From Terrimonas pollutisoli (GTDB lineage Bacteria > Bacteroidota > Bacteroidia > Chitinophagales > Chitinophagaceae): a stretch of 64,000 bases of DNA. Positions 10,001 through 18,220 of this stretch are shown in pieces. Position 1 is the stretch's first letter; every line of letters starts with the position of its first letter. A program made the translations under genes and the position numbers. A model generated the notes under the pieces. It searched no databases, had not been told where the DNA came from, and saw nothing but the letters and a program-made list of their open reading frames with translations. The stretch spans positions 1 through 64,000 of the forward strand of contig NZ_JARKNA010000016.1 of assembly GCF_029360765.1 (NCBI RefSeq), read 5' to 3'.

Positions 10001-10097
10001 AACCCTAATGATGGGTGGTCAATATAACATTTCCGGCATAATTGGTGAGGGAACTACCGTAACGGTTGCTGTTCCATTGCCCGACGCCGACCTGTAA
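7029..10097 (+). CDS. Membrane PAS-domain sensor histidine kinase (NarX/HisKA_3 type)
   Basis: A 1022-residue kinase. Residues about 18-290 form a membrane sensor of roughly eight segments with three similar M-x-P-x-TA motifs (SMNPLTAVGF, MAPNTAFCF, MAPSTALCF). Four PAS domains follow, beginning near residues 299, 443, 562 and 680. The HisKA_3 dimerisation domain near 818-880 contains REEERLHISREIHDELGQ with the phospho-acceptor His, and the HATPase domain (about 925-1018) has ESLTNVARHSGA, DNGKGFD and GLLGMKER. It probably phosphorylates the NarL-type regulator that starts 15 bases downstream. The signal is unknown; multiple PAS domains suggest redox or small-molecule input. Confidence 0.93.
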   Translation: MKLPIDTVLQQKFRSWSKYLIITVGVIALLVLIGWQFDITGLRQMGLPPTSMNPLTAVGFLMTSIAVFLFLRSSHNKTAFVLTILVLIIGVSEFGGFLFNFDWQLDTVLYADKLAEQRGRGLVNQMAPNTAFCFLLAGISLILFKYEAGLQQRTSHYLVLIVAFIGMLSLLGRLYNVDTSTSFLVHISMAPSTALCFFLFSLSVLFADADKGVMKEFTSSLVGSVLARVLIPAAIIIPAVLGLLHLQGYWKGIYNNEFGTALYSLSIIFIFVAIIWYNAYLLNKRDLLRKQTENALRDSEQHIQAIFHSAPDAVIVMDSKGIITKWNPEAEHLLGWKEEETRGRLLAELIIPEEFREAHKKGLERFLQTGESRIIGKTIDLWAIKKNRESIDVSLRISPLLLEGKRFFIGFVRDITEKKEIENRLKTFNEELSRQVEEKTNELTDIFERITDGFIALDKNFNYTYVNEKAGELIHRDPASLIGKNVWEEFPLTVGSETYHAFIKAMTEQTYVANTDYYAPLNLWQANYIYPSPNGLSIFIRDISEQKKAETEVNKARDLAEKLIGSLPGVFYFFDANGRFIRWNREFERVTGYTSKEIENMHPTDFFGEESKAYIVQRIESVFLEGINDAEASFLTKDGRRIPYYFKAVLINFEGKPCLLGNGIDIAERKRAEEELISSEQKYKFLFENNPLSMWMLSLPDYNVVDVNNVALLKYGYTKEEFLNLSMADFRPKEDVERFKASTNTSFRGIYHAGVWRHLKKDGTIIYVDIYTHDFYYKGQQTRLVLANDITEKHIAEQKLKESYESIRKLTGHLQNVREEERLHISREIHDELGQLLTVLKMDVSWLNKRIEPENAAAKEKLAEILGLIDSTVKSVRRIASELRPTLLDDLGLLAAMEWHLEEFERRSGIETESSLLEIEQPLPDALKIGLFRIFQESLTNVARHSGAKKVKVSLQQRDKELVLTVHDNGKGFDESGTVKKTLGLLGMKERTLMMGGQYNISGIIGEGTTVTVAVPLPDADL

Positions 10098-10112
10098 AAA
10101 CAAAACCTCACT

Positions 10113-10742
10113 ATGCTAAAAATTCTAATTGCAGACGATCATGCCATAGTCCGACGTGGATTAAAACAATTATTGCTGGAGGAATACCCCTCTGCTGTAA
10201 TTGGCGAAGTGTCGGATACAGAGGATCTTTTAAAAGAGATTATCAGCAATGGTTGGGATATTGTCATTTGCGATATGAACATGCCTGGCCGTAGCGGACT
10301 GGATGCCCTGGGCCAAATAAAACAAGTATCACCTAACCTGCCAGTGCTTATAATGAGCATGTATCCCGAAGAGCAGTATGCTTTGCGGGTATTAAAAGCC
10401 GGAGCTTCCGGCTACCTCGAAAAAGAAAGCATTCACGATAATGTGATCAAAGCCATACAAACCGTCAAGCTGGGCAAAAAGTTTATTACGCCGACAATTG
10501 CCGAGCGCCTGGCCGAAGCCTTTCACAATACAAATAACAAACAGCCGCATGAATTGCTATCGGACAGGGAGTTTGATGTATTTAAATTAATAGCGTCAGG
10601 CAAGTCTGTATCCGAGATTGCCAGCCAGCTATCACTCAGCACAACCACAGTAAGTACCTACAGGTCAAGAATCCTGGAAAAAATGGGAATCAAATCCAAT
10701 GCGGATCTTACACGGTATGCCCTCGAGAAAAAACTCATTTAA
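10113..10742 (+). CDS. NarL/FixJ family response regulator
   Basis: A 209-residue two-domain regulator. The receiver (1-120) has the acidic pair in IADDH, the phospho-acceptor Asp in VICDMNMPG near residue 54, and the lysine in YLEKES. The C-terminal LuxR-type helix-turn-helix (about 145-205) contains LSDREFDVFKLIASGKSVSEIA and STTTVSTYRSRILEKMGI. It lies 15 bases after the large HisKA_3 kinase, the usual partner arrangement, so phosphorylation by that kinase and DNA binding as a dimer is the expected mechanism. Target genes are not evident from the sequence. Confidence 0.95.
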   Translation: MLKILIADDHAIVRRGLKQLLLEEYPSAVIGEVSDTEDLLKEIISNGWDIVICDMNMPGRSGLDALGQIKQVSPNLPVLIMSMYPEEQYALRVLKAGASGYLEKESIHDNVIKAIQTVKLGKKFITPTIAERLAEAFHNTNNKQPHELLSDREFDVFKLIASGKSVSEIASQLSLSTTTVSTYRSRILEKMGIKSNADLTRYALEKKLI

Positions 10743-10861
10743 ACATTTTGCATGTAGTATAAACTCTACATTATTTAAAAAATCAAGGCTACAAGCGGCA
10801 TGGACCCAAAAATCTATTTTGCAGCAGGTTGAATTTCTGCTAATCCAACACCTGCCACGTT

Positions 10862-11242
10862 ATGTTGAGGATAATTATTGCTGACGATCACCCTGTCGTC
10901 ATGCAGGCTTTAAAAAAAATAGTAGAAGAAGAATTTCCGGGTGTGTATGTAGAAGAAGTATCAAACACTCCGTCTCTTCTTGAAAAAGTCTTGCATGAGG
11001 AATGGGACCTTGTAATCTCCGACCTTGCTATGCCAGGTGGCGGTGGCCTTGTTGCGCTTAAGAAAATAAAAGCAGTGAAGAAAAAATTGCCGGTACTCAT
11101 CCTTAGTACTTACCCGGCTGATCAATATGCAACCAGGTTAATCAAAGCAGGGGCCGAAGATTTTATTAGCAAGGATGGGTTACCAGGCGACCTTATCAAA
11201 TCAATCCGTGTTATACTCGGGCCGGAAAAAAAAAACGACTGA
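10862..11242 (+). CDS. Receiver-only response regulator (truncated paralogue of the preceding gene)
   Basis: A 126-residue single receiver domain. It keeps IADDHPVV, the Asp in LVISDLAMPGGGG near residue 54 and the lysine in FISKDG, so it should be phosphorylatable. It is clearly similar to the receiver of the regulator just upstream (LPVLI-S-YP-QYA-R-KAGA pattern in both), but ends before any DNA-binding domain, after a ten-A run and a TGA. No HTH remnant can be read in any frame of the 200 bases downstream. It may act as a phosphate sink or a protein-protein switch between the two kinases. Confidence 0.88.
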   Translation: MLRIIIADDHPVVMQALKKIVEEEFPGVYVEEVSNTPSLLEKVLHEEWDLVISDLAMPGGGGLVALKKIKAVKKKLPVLILSTYPADQYATRLIKAGAEDFISKDGLPGDLIKSIRVILGPEKKND

Positions 11243-11453
11243 ACAACAGCATTTGCTAAGGGTTAATTAAGCGTTTTTTTGTAGTTGTTTATCTACAAAA
11301 CAGCAATGATTTGATAAACTAACAATAATAATACGATTACTTAGTTTTAGCTTTTTACTTCATTACATTTGCCACAATTCGTAGTTGAAGTTCCTTATCC
11401 AGACAATGCGTTTGAAATATTCATGAAAACCAAGGTTGAATAAAATATCCCTA

Positions 11454-13652
11454 ATGAAAAAAGCATGCTGGACCACTTTGAGACGTCTTATCGGCAACCA
11501 CCCATCTCAGGCCGATTTATTCCTGACGTTAATCAATGAAGAAGGGGAAATTTCCTGTGCCAATGCCAGGATGGTTAGAAAGCTTGAACTGAATGACCCC
11601 CGCCAATCTGCCATTAATTTTTTTGACCTGGTACACCCCGCCAATGTCGGCGACCTAAAAAAAACGCTGATTTCAATCCCGGAAGATAATGACCCGGTAG
11701 CTATTGAACTATATGTGAAGAACGGCCATTACCAACCAATGAAATGGAAATTGATAAGGCTTCAAAACGGGGGAAATGAAAAAAAATATTTCTGTGCCGG
11801 GTATACAATCGTAGACGATGAAAGATTAAAGAGGTTCAAAGATTTAGTACAAAACAATTCCCAGCAAATTGTTGAAGGGCTCAGTGGTGTCATTTTTCAT
11901 GATAGTAATGGCGAATTGATTGCTGCCAATCAAAAAGCCGCAGCCATTTTCAACACAACCCTTGAAAATTTATATCAGCTAAAAAACATTTCCTGGTTTT
12001 GGGACAATGAATGGCAAATAACAAATGAAAACGGAAAAAAAGTAGCTTTTACAGAAGCTCCTTTCATCAAAGCTATTCACACGGGTCAGGTTCAAACACA
12101 AAGTCTCATTATCCGTCTTCACAATGGCGAGAACAGGTGTCTTTTGTTCAACTCTCAACCTTTGCCGGATGAAGAAGACCCCAATCAGTTTTATGCAGTA
12201 TCACACTTGATAGATATAACACCGGAGCGTCACTTGCTCAACCAGCTAAAGGATGGGCAGGCTATGATCAGCGCTTTCTTCCAACAAACACCGACACTTT
12301 CGTGGGTGATTGACGAGGAAACGAATATAAAATTTGCCAGCGATGCCTTTTATAAATATTTTGATGTCGAAGAAAAGGATTGCATCAATGTAAAAATTGC
12401 TGAAGTAGTGCCCCCCTCAGTTTACCGGGCACTGTACGAAAAACACCTGGAAGTATTTAAAACGTGTAAACCGGTACAAGCTACAGAAAAGATTAAATGG
12501 GCCGACGGCACGCAGTCCATTTCTCATATCAATATTTTTCCCATTTGCTCTGTTACCGGTAAAAGCAAGTTAGTAGGTGGTCACGCTATTAATTTGCCTG
12601 ACAAAAGCAAACTGGAAAAGGATTTGAAAGAAGCACATGAACGACTGTTAAACCTCAGCCGTGCTACTTCGGATGCTATTTGGGAATGGGATATGCAGAC
12701 GGGTCAAATATTCCGTAACGAGGCGTTGATGGAAATGATCGGCTATCAACTTGACAACTCCAGGGGTCTTTCATGGTGGCTTCGCCGAATACATCCGGAA
12801 GATCGCAACCGCCTGGCCGATAAGATAAAGGAAGCAACTGAAAACTTCCAGCAATCCTGGCATGATGAATATAGGTTCAAGTGCGCCGATGGCAGCTACA
12901 AGCATGTGGAGGATAAAGGTTTTGTGGTATACGAAAATGGGTTGCCGGTAAAAATGATTGGCTCTTTACAAGATGTTTCTTCCCTGAAAGAGCTGGAAAA
13001 TGAACTGGCTAATGTGCAAATGCAAAAGCAAAAGGAAATATCGGAGACCATTATCAAGATGCAGGAGAAGGAAAGGACACGTATTGGCCATGAACTGCAT
13101 GATAATGTCAACCAGATATTATCAACGGTTAAACTATTTTTTGACGGCGTAGTTCCCTCTAATGCCGAACAAAAACAACTAAAGCAAAAAAGCATTGAAT
13201 ACCTGCAACTGGCAATTGAAGAAATTCGTAAACTGTCCAAGGAGTTGGTCACCCCGCAGTTGAAAGAAGGAAAGCTTACCGATACCATTAACACAATGAT
13301 CGACGATCTTCAATTGACCGGGGCGTTAAAAATCAGTTTTACCCACAATGTTGACGATACCTTATTATCCGGAAGCAAAAAAATAACACTATACCGCATT
13401 TTGCAGGAACAGCTTAAGAATATCATCCAGCATAGTAATGCAACCACTACCCAGGTCTCGTTGCAAACAATAAACGATGCCGTTGTTCTTACTATAACCG
13501 ATAATGGAAGGGGATTTGATCCGCACCAAACACGGCAAGGAATAGGATTGGCTAATATCCATGAACGAACCCAGTTTTATAATGGAACCGTTGATGTTAC
13601 ATCTGCTATTGGCAAGGGTTGTACGCTGGCTGTAACCATACCGGTGAAATAA
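11454..13652 (+). CDS. Soluble PAS-domain sensor histidine kinase (HisKA_3 type)
   Basis: A kinase of about 732 residues without transmembrane segments, so cytosolic. Four PAS-like regions can be traced: near residues 20-130, 145-260, 270-390 and 395-515 (the last begins RATSDAIWEWDMQTGQIFRN, PAS_3 style). The HisKA_3 domain has MQEKERTRIGHELHDNVNQIL with the phospho-His, and the HATPase domain ends with DNGRGFDP, GIGLANIHER and GCTLAVTIP. I start at the ATG at 11454; an in-frame TTG at 11436 would add six residues. It closes the two-component island and converges on the DUF1415 gene with 8 bases between. Confidence 0.92.
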   Translation: MKKACWTTLRRLIGNHPSQADLFLTLINEEGEISCANARMVRKLELNDPRQSAINFFDLVHPANVGDLKKTLISIPEDNDPVAIELYVKNGHYQPMKWKLIRLQNGGNEKKYFCAGYTIVDDERLKRFKDLVQNNSQQIVEGLSGVIFHDSNGELIAANQKAAAIFNTTLENLYQLKNISWFWDNEWQITNENGKKVAFTEAPFIKAIHTGQVQTQSLIIRLHNGENRCLLFNSQPLPDEEDPNQFYAVSHLIDITPERHLLNQLKDGQAMISAFFQQTPTLSWVIDEETNIKFASDAFYKYFDVEEKDCINVKIAEVVPPSVYRALYEKHLEVFKTCKPVQATEKIKWADGTQSISHINIFPICSVTGKSKLVGGHAINLPDKSKLEKDLKEAHERLLNLSRATSDAIWEWDMQTGQIFRNEALMEMIGYQLDNSRGLSWWLRRIHPEDRNRLADKIKEATENFQQSWHDEYRFKCADGSYKHVEDKGFVVYENGLPVKMIGSLQDVSSLKELENELANVQMQKQKEISETIIKMQEKERTRIGHELHDNVNQILSTVKLFFDGVVPSNAEQKQLKQKSIEYLQLAIEEIRKLSKELVTPQLKEGKLTDTINTMIDDLQLTGALKISFTHNVDDTLLSGSKKITLYRILQEQLKNIIQHSNATTTQVSLQTINDAVVLTITDNGRGFDPHQTRQGIGLANIHERTQFYNGTVDVTSAIGKGCTLAVTIPVK

Positions 13653-13660
13653 AACAAACC

Positions 13661-14203
13661 CTACAGGCAGGAATCTCTTAGCATCTTCATATATGCTGGC
13701 CCTTTTTCCCGCGCAAACCGGATATTTCTTTCGGGAATTTGCTCCGGGTTTGGATAATGCTGCAAGGCCTTTTCAATACTTTCTTCTTTTAATAAATGAA
13801 GCATTGGATAAGGAGACCTGTTGGTATAATTAGCAGCATCATCGGGCGATGCTTCCGCAAAACGATAATGGGGATGAAAACTGGCCAGCTGGTATACGCC
13901 TTCGTATCCTTTTCGTTTTAGTAGTTTTTCGGCTTCACGCAACAAGACCAGGTACTCGTTAAATGAAAAAAATCCTTTGGAAAAAATTAAAAGGCTGGTC
14001 TCAATTTCAGTTTGGCTATCCAGTCGCTGGCATTCATTTATAAATAGCTGCAGGGATTTTTTCAGGTTTGTTTCAGTCACTACCTCGTAATGAATACTGT
14101 TTCTTTTTATTTCTCTGGCAGCAAACGGACAAAAATTGCAGGCAATCACTACGTCAACGATCCATTTTTTTGTTTGCTCAATAACCTTGCTGGCATTTTC
14201 CAT
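13661..14203 (-). CDS. DUF1415 domain-containing protein
   Basis: A 180-residue soluble protein matching the DUF1415 family over its whole length. The landmarks are CNFCPFAAREIKR near residue 23, with two cysteines that could bind metal or be redox-active, YQLASFHPHYRFA near 105 and the Asp/Pro-rich SPDDAANYTNRSPYP near 118. The family has no established function. It is the last gene of an apparent minus-strand run S8 protease - GreA-like protein - DUF1415, with gaps of about 20 bases. Confidence 0.85.
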   Translation of the reverse strand: MENASKVIEQTKKWIVDVVIACNFCPFAAREIKRNSIHYEVVTETNLKKSLQLFINECQRLDSQTEIETSLLIFSKGFFSFNEYLVLLREAEKLLKRKGYEGVYQLASFHPHYRFAEASPDDAANYTNRSPYPMLHLLKEESIEKALQHYPNPEQIPERNIRFAREKGPAYMKMLRDSCL

Positions 14204-14224
14204 TCAACGAAGATAAAAATCAAA

Positions 14225-14683
14225 TTAGCAGATGTCTTCAATTTGATAAAGGTTGCCGTTGATAGAAGCGGTATCGTTTCTCCGGAGACCCATTAAGGCT
14301 TTACCCATTGGTGATCCTGGTGAAAGAGCAATCACAGTTTTTCCATCTATTATTATTTTTCCAATGGCAACACTCAGAAACAAATAGCCTTTATTCGTTT
14401 TCACAAGACTTCCATTGGTAATCCCTTGGGTTGAAATGGCAGGATCTATTTGTTCAAACAATGCTTTCTGAACCAAAGCATCTTGTAACTGGCGGCTTGT
14501 TTTCTCCTGGTCGAGCTGCAGCATAGCCAAAGCGGTTTCATGTTTATCACCAGCGGTACTCTTGGTTTCGTTACTGCTGCTTTCTTTTAAATCCAATAGT
14601 TCCTGTTGCAGCATCGAAACCTTATCGAGCACTGTTTGCAAAAAGCGATTGTAGACCTTAATCTTAAAAGCTGGCTCTATCAT
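14225..14683 (-). CDS. GreA/GreB-like small protein
   Basis: A 152-residue protein with the two-part Gre-factor architecture: an N-terminal helical hairpin (about 10-75, MLQQELLDLK to LDQEKTSRQLQ) and a C-terminal FKBP-like beta domain (about 95-150, GSLVKTNKGYLFLSVAIGK and ALSPGSPMGKALMG). The SPMGKALMG element is typical of GreA/GreB C-terminal domains. True Gre factors insert the hairpin into the RNA polymerase secondary channel; the tip here (SSSNETKSTAGDKHETA) has some acidic residues but is not a canonical GreA tip, so anti-pausing activity is uncertain. Bacteroidota relatives have often been mislabelled as ketoacyl synthases. Confidence 0.7.
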   Translation of the reverse strand: MIEPAFKIKVYNRFLQTVLDKVSMLQQELLDLKESSSNETKSTAGDKHETALAMLQLDQEKTSRQLQDALVQKALFEQIDPAISTQGITNGSLVKTNKGYLFLSVAIGKIIIDGKTVIALSPGSPMGKALMGLRRNDTASINGNLYQIEDIC

Positions 14684-14701
14684 CTTCTTTGGTAAAGAAA
14701 A

Positions 14702-15889
14702 TTAGTAATGTGCTATCAGGTCAGCCTGGCCATCAGGATCATTCTTTGCACTGCCGGCGCTGCTGATCGCATTTCCTCTTAACAATAGTAAACCTGCAAC
14801 ATGCGGCGCCGCCATGGAAGTGCCGCTCAGGTAAGCATAGCGTCCGTTGGTAAATGTAGATAATATGCGGACTCCTGGCGCTGCAAAATCCACTACATCA
14901 TTTCCATAGTTAGAAAACTTTGCAAAGTTATCAAGACTGTCGACTGCTGATACCGTGTAGACATTTGCGGCATTGGCCCTGGCGGGAGAATATTTGTTAG
15001 CCAGCGATTTTTCGTTACCTGCGGCAATGGAGATATAAATGCCTTTAGCCGCTGTGTTTTTAACCTGCTGATCAAGGGTAGTTGAAATCCCCTCCTCATC
15101 ACCCACACTCAGGTTCACCACATCACCCGCTGACGCATTACTGCTTACATAAGCCAGTGCATTGATAATGTTTGATAATAAGCCTTTGCCATCCTTATCC
15201 AACACCCTGAGTGAAATCAATGTGGCGCCTGAGGCAACACCCAATACACCAAAGGTGTTATTCTTAGCCCCAATGATTCCGGCAATATGGGTGCCATGAC
15301 CGTTTTCATCTTCCGCTGAACTTTGACCGCTGATAAATGACTTGCTGAGTGTAGCATCGACCGTAAGATCAGGATGGGCAAAATCTATCCCGGTATCGAT
15401 GATCCAGGCTCGTTTGCCAATACCATTTCCATAGCCAACGCGGTTAATATTCCAGGTGATTAACCGGGGGGCAGCTACGGTAAAACAGGTACCCAGCGAA
15501 ATGATCCTGTCGGGTTCTATGGCAGCCACTGTTTCATCTTGTGCCAGCCGCTTTGCTTCATCAGATGATAAACGGGCTACAAAACCGGCATTGCGGCCTT
15601 CGAAACTTCTTTTCAATGCCTGCCTTGCGATATGATGTCTTTCCAGCACATTACTGTTCAATTCATTAGACCTTCGGGAACTAATCGTCCTAGTCTCTTC
15701 TGCTGAAGTTTTGTAAACGACGATATACTGGCCTTCTAAGGTGTCATTAGAAATGATGAAACTAGTCTGAACACAGTCATCAATATCGTCGCCCGGGTTC
15801 TTTGTTATGGAGTCATTGGCTGATTTTTTACAACTGTAAAATAACACCAACGTTAAAAGGCATGCAGGGAGAAGTTTGTTAAGGGTCAT
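14702..15889 (-). CDS. S8 family serine peptidase, predicted lipoprotein
   Basis: A 395-residue subtilisin-type protease. The N-terminus has a lipoprotein-style signal (LVLFYSC, cleavage before Cys about residue 20), so it is probably anchored to the envelope. A propeptide/inhibitor-like region (GQYIVVYKT to AAIEPD, about 50-130) precedes the catalytic domain. The triad is complete: Asp in IIDTGID (about 165), His in NGHGTHIAG (about 197), Ser in SGTSMAAPHVAG (about 358). It is the first gene of a run leading into the GreA-like and DUF1415 genes. No sorting domain is visible, and the substrate is unknown. Confidence 0.93.
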   Translation of the reverse strand: MTLNKLLPACLLTLVLFYSCKKSANDSITKNPGDDIDDCVQTSFIISNDTLEGQYIVVYKTSAEETRTISSRRSNELNSNVLERHHIARQALKRSFEGRNAGFVARLSSDEAKRLAQDETVAAIEPDRIISLGTCFTVAAPRLITWNINRVGYGNGIGKRAWIIDTGIDFAHPDLTVDATLSKSFISGQSSAEDENGHGTHIAGIIGAKNNTFGVLGVASGATLISLRVLDKDGKGLLSNIINALAYVSSNASAGDVVNLSVGDEEGISTTLDQQVKNTAAKGIYISIAAGNEKSLANKYSPARANAANVYTVSAVDSLDNFAKFSNYGNDVVDFAAPGVRILSTFTNGRYAYLSGTSMAAPHVAGLLLLRGNAISSAGSAKNDPDGQADLIAHY

Positions 15890-16040
15890 GGCGAAATATT
15901 AAGCTTATCCTTAACGCATTTTCCATGCCTTATTGGCGTCTTATAAGCTGCTTTAACAGCTTTTTATAAAGATGGTGTTGGCCGAATGTCAGCTAATTGT
16001 AATCCTGTTTTTTGAAGCCCAAAAAATGGCAACAAAAAAT

Positions 16041-16529
16041 TTATGATAATTCTTCAAAACGGCCGGTGAGTTTATTTTTTCGAACATTATTCCAGTTGAA
16101 GTAGCGACCGTTCATGGCAACATAAACTCCGGCAGGCAATGTCTGCACAAAAGCCATAGCGCCGCCCAGGTTAAATAAGCCATCGGAGCTACCGAATTTA
16201 ATCGGGATCATGGCGCCGGTTAATACAATTGTTTTACCAGTAACATTTTTTGCCAACACACGGGCTGTTTCGGCCATGGTGTCGGTGCCGTGTGTAATGA
16301 TGATTTTGTCTTCAGGGCATAGCCTGCATTGCTCCACAATTCCTTCTCTATCTTTTTCCGTCATTTCTAAACTGTCGATCAGCATCAGTGTCGTAATCAC
16401 AACAGGCACTTTATTACGGCCTAATTCCAGCAAGTCGTGCAGGTGAGTGTCTTTAAAATATAGTTCGCCGTTGAGTTCATTATATTCTTTGTCAAATGTT
16501 CCACCGGTGATAAAAATTCTGATTGACAT
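16041..16529 (-). CDS. Short asparaginase-domain protein
   Basis: A 162-residue protein covering only the N-terminal half of the L-asparaginase fold. It has ITGGTFDK at the start, with the first catalytic Thr region, and IITHGTDTMAETA near residue 90 with the second Thr-Asp pair. The C-terminal domain, which completes the dimer and active site in the roughly 330-residue enzymes, is absent, and a normal stop follows. Because both motifs are intact it may be a genuine short family rather than a pseudogene. Start chosen at ATG 16529; the longer frame opens with TTG. The reaction, possibly amide hydrolysis, is uncertain. Confidence 0.75.
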   Translation of the reverse strand: MSIRIFITGGTFDKEYNELNGELYFKDTHLHDLLELGRNKVPVVITTLMLIDSLEMTEKDREGIVEQCRLCPEDKIIITHGTDTMAETARVLAKNVTGKTIVLTGAMIPIKFGSSDGLFNLGGAMAFVQTLPAGVYVAMNGRYFNWNNVRKNKLTGRFEELS

Positions 16530-16876
16530 AAGCAAGCTATTGGTTTTGATAAATGAAATTAATGAATCAAATGATTGAAATTCTTATCGACTGTTTGTAA
16601 AATCGCTTTTGATAGGTGCTTCAAAAATTTGTGATCCGATAAAAGCACTAAAAGTCCCTGTTAAACCAATTCAATTTGAAGGAATCAAAGCAGTAGTCAA
16701 TGCATAACGGATAATAAGAGTATAAACTTATGCATCGTAAAATTCCGTGCAAAAAACGCAGTGAATGTGGTGTAGAATTTTAGGACGATGTGAGTAAATG
16801 AATACTCATTTGATTTTTTATTCCCGTTATAAAAATTGGGCGAAATTTTTGCTTTCAATTCATAAACCACAGAGGA
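16530..16876. other. Intergenic region between divergent asparaginase-like and receiver genes
   Basis: This 347-base AT-rich stretch has no supported ORF. It holds an 8-bp inverted repeat ATGCATAA/TTATGCAT (16700-16707 and 16728-16735) and a GAGTA/TACTC pair near 16792-16808. A promoter for the receiver gene must lie here but no exact consensus element was found. Confidence 0.45.
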
Positions 16877-17269
16877 ATGGGGCTACCAGTGCAAACAGCG
16901 ATGATAATTGATGATGAAGCAGATCTTGGCCTGTTGCTCGCCGCTATTTTGGAAGCGAGAAAAATACATACGCTGATCGTTAACACATTGGAAGAAGCAG
17001 AAATCTATCTTTCCTACCTAAAACCGACGGTTATCTTTCTCGATAATAATTTTCCCGGGGGGCTTGGTGTGAATTTTATTCATAAGATCAAAGAGTCTGA
17101 TAATGAGATCAAGATCATTATGATGACTGCGGACTCTTCACCCTGGATCCGGGAAAAAGCTATTGATGAGGGGATCCATTATTTTCTCCGGAAACCTTTT
17201 ACCAGGAGGGCCGTTGACCTGGTATTGGACAAACTTAATTTTAGAAGAGTGCCCGTTCAAAGGGATTAA
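16877..17269 (+). CDS. Stand-alone response-regulator receiver protein
   Basis: A 130-residue single receiver domain. It has the acidic pair in MIIDDEAD, the phospho-acceptor Asp in VIFLDNNFPGG near residue 55, Thr in MMTADSS and the lysine in FLRKPFT. No output domain follows and no kinase is adjacent, so its partner is elsewhere. It differs in sequence from the receiver-only gene at 10.9 kb and is not a copy of it. Likely roles are CheY-like protein interaction or phosphorelay. It converges on the EamA gene with a 12-base gap. Confidence 0.9.
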   Translation: MGLPVQTAMIIDDEADLGLLLAAILEARKIHTLIVNTLEEAEIYLSYLKPTVIFLDNNFPGGLGVNFIHKIKESDNEIKIIMMTADSSPWIREKAIDEGIHYFLRKPFTRRAVDLVLDKLNFRRVPVQRD

Positions 17270-17281
17270 CAACTTCTTCTT

Positions 17282-18190
17282 TTATTTCGCCAGCTTCAGG
17301 TTTGCAATGACGATTCCTGTAAATACCAACAGCATGCTTATAATATGAGTCGTTGTAAATTCTTCGTGTAAAATCAAGGCGGCTTCGATACTGCTGAATA
17401 CGGGTATCAGGTTTCCAAACAAAGCCGTTCGGCCCGCGCCTAATTTTCCAATAGCCAGGTTCCAGCATAGAAAACTAATAACGGAGGTGCCTAATCCAAG
17501 GTAGATGATGACAAGCAAAAGATTGATATTCCATTCAACTTTCGGCGCATGTGAAATTTCCCACAGATAAAATGGAAATAACAACAGTGTTCCTATACAA
17601 AAAAGAATAGCCAGGTAATTAACCGGCGACAAACCCACTGGTTTTCTTTTTACCAGTGTATTGTACACCGCAAAACAAAAAGCTGCTAATAAGATCCAGC
17701 CATCACCGGCTGTAAACCGGAAGTTGAGCAGGTTAGAGATGTTTCCCTTTGACAAGAGATACAGAACACCGGCCAGGCAAAGTAACATACCGGCAATTTT
17801 TAATTGACCGATCTTCTCGTTTAAGAAAATCCGGGCCAGCACAATGGCAATGATGGGAGAGGAAGTAGTACCGATCAGGGCGAGATTGATCGCAGTAGAA
17901 TAATGAGCGCCGATATAAACGAATGTATTGAAAAGAGCAATACCTGTTAAAGCCGCCCAAAACAAATGCCCTCCTGACCGTTTCACTATTTTCCACTCCG
18001 TCTTCAGTCGCTTAATAACAAAAGGGATAATAATAATAGCAGCCGTCAGCCAGCGATAAAATGCAAGACTGACAGGTGGAATTTGTTTGATCACACCCCG
18101 GGCCGCAATAAAATTGCCGGACCAAATGATGACTGCCAGCAGGGCAAGGCCGATACCGATATAAACATTTTTTGCAGGAGTGGTATGCAT
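17282..18190 (-). CDS. DMT superfamily transporter (EamA domains)
   Basis: A 302-residue inner-membrane protein with ten hydrophobic segments in two EamA repeats. The first repeat has WSGNFIAARGVIKQIPPVSLAFYRW near residue 24, the classic EamA start, and the second begins around residue 150 with GDGWILLAAFCFAVYNTLV. Family members export amino acids or other metabolites. The gene is preceded by a near-consensus -7 element (TATCTTCG, 18203-18210) and a perfect 20-bp palindrome that would cover the -33 region, so it is probably under specific transcriptional control. Confidence 0.92.
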   Translation of the reverse strand: MHTTPAKNVYIGIGLALLAVIIWSGNFIAARGVIKQIPPVSLAFYRWLTAAIIIIPFVIKRLKTEWKIVKRSGGHLFWAALTGIALFNTFVYIGAHYSTAINLALIGTTSSPIIAIVLARIFLNEKIGQLKIAGMLLCLAGVLYLLSKGNISNLLNFRFTAGDGWILLAAFCFAVYNTLVKRKPVGLSPVNYLAILFCIGTLLLFPFYLWEISHAPKVEWNINLLLVIIYLGLGTSVISFLCWNLAIGKLGAGRTALFGNLIPVFSSIEAALILHEEFTTTHIISMLLVFTGIVIANLKLAK

Positions 18191-18220
18191 GGAGAATGGC
18201 GACGAAGATAGTTTGGAAGA

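Noticed and set aside
11226..11260. Programmed frameshift at the ten-A run before the receiver-only stop
   Set aside because: Neither alternative frame continues into a DNA-binding domain; both close quickly.
11277..11300. TTTTGTAG/CTACAAAA hairpin as a terminator
   Set aside because: The T-run precedes the stem rather than follows it on the plus strand, and the minus strand has no T-run.
11423..11443. Six-codon mini-ORF (MKTKVE) before the second kinase
   Set aside because: Too short to distinguish from chance, with no leader-peptide features such as repeated codons or an adjacent terminator.
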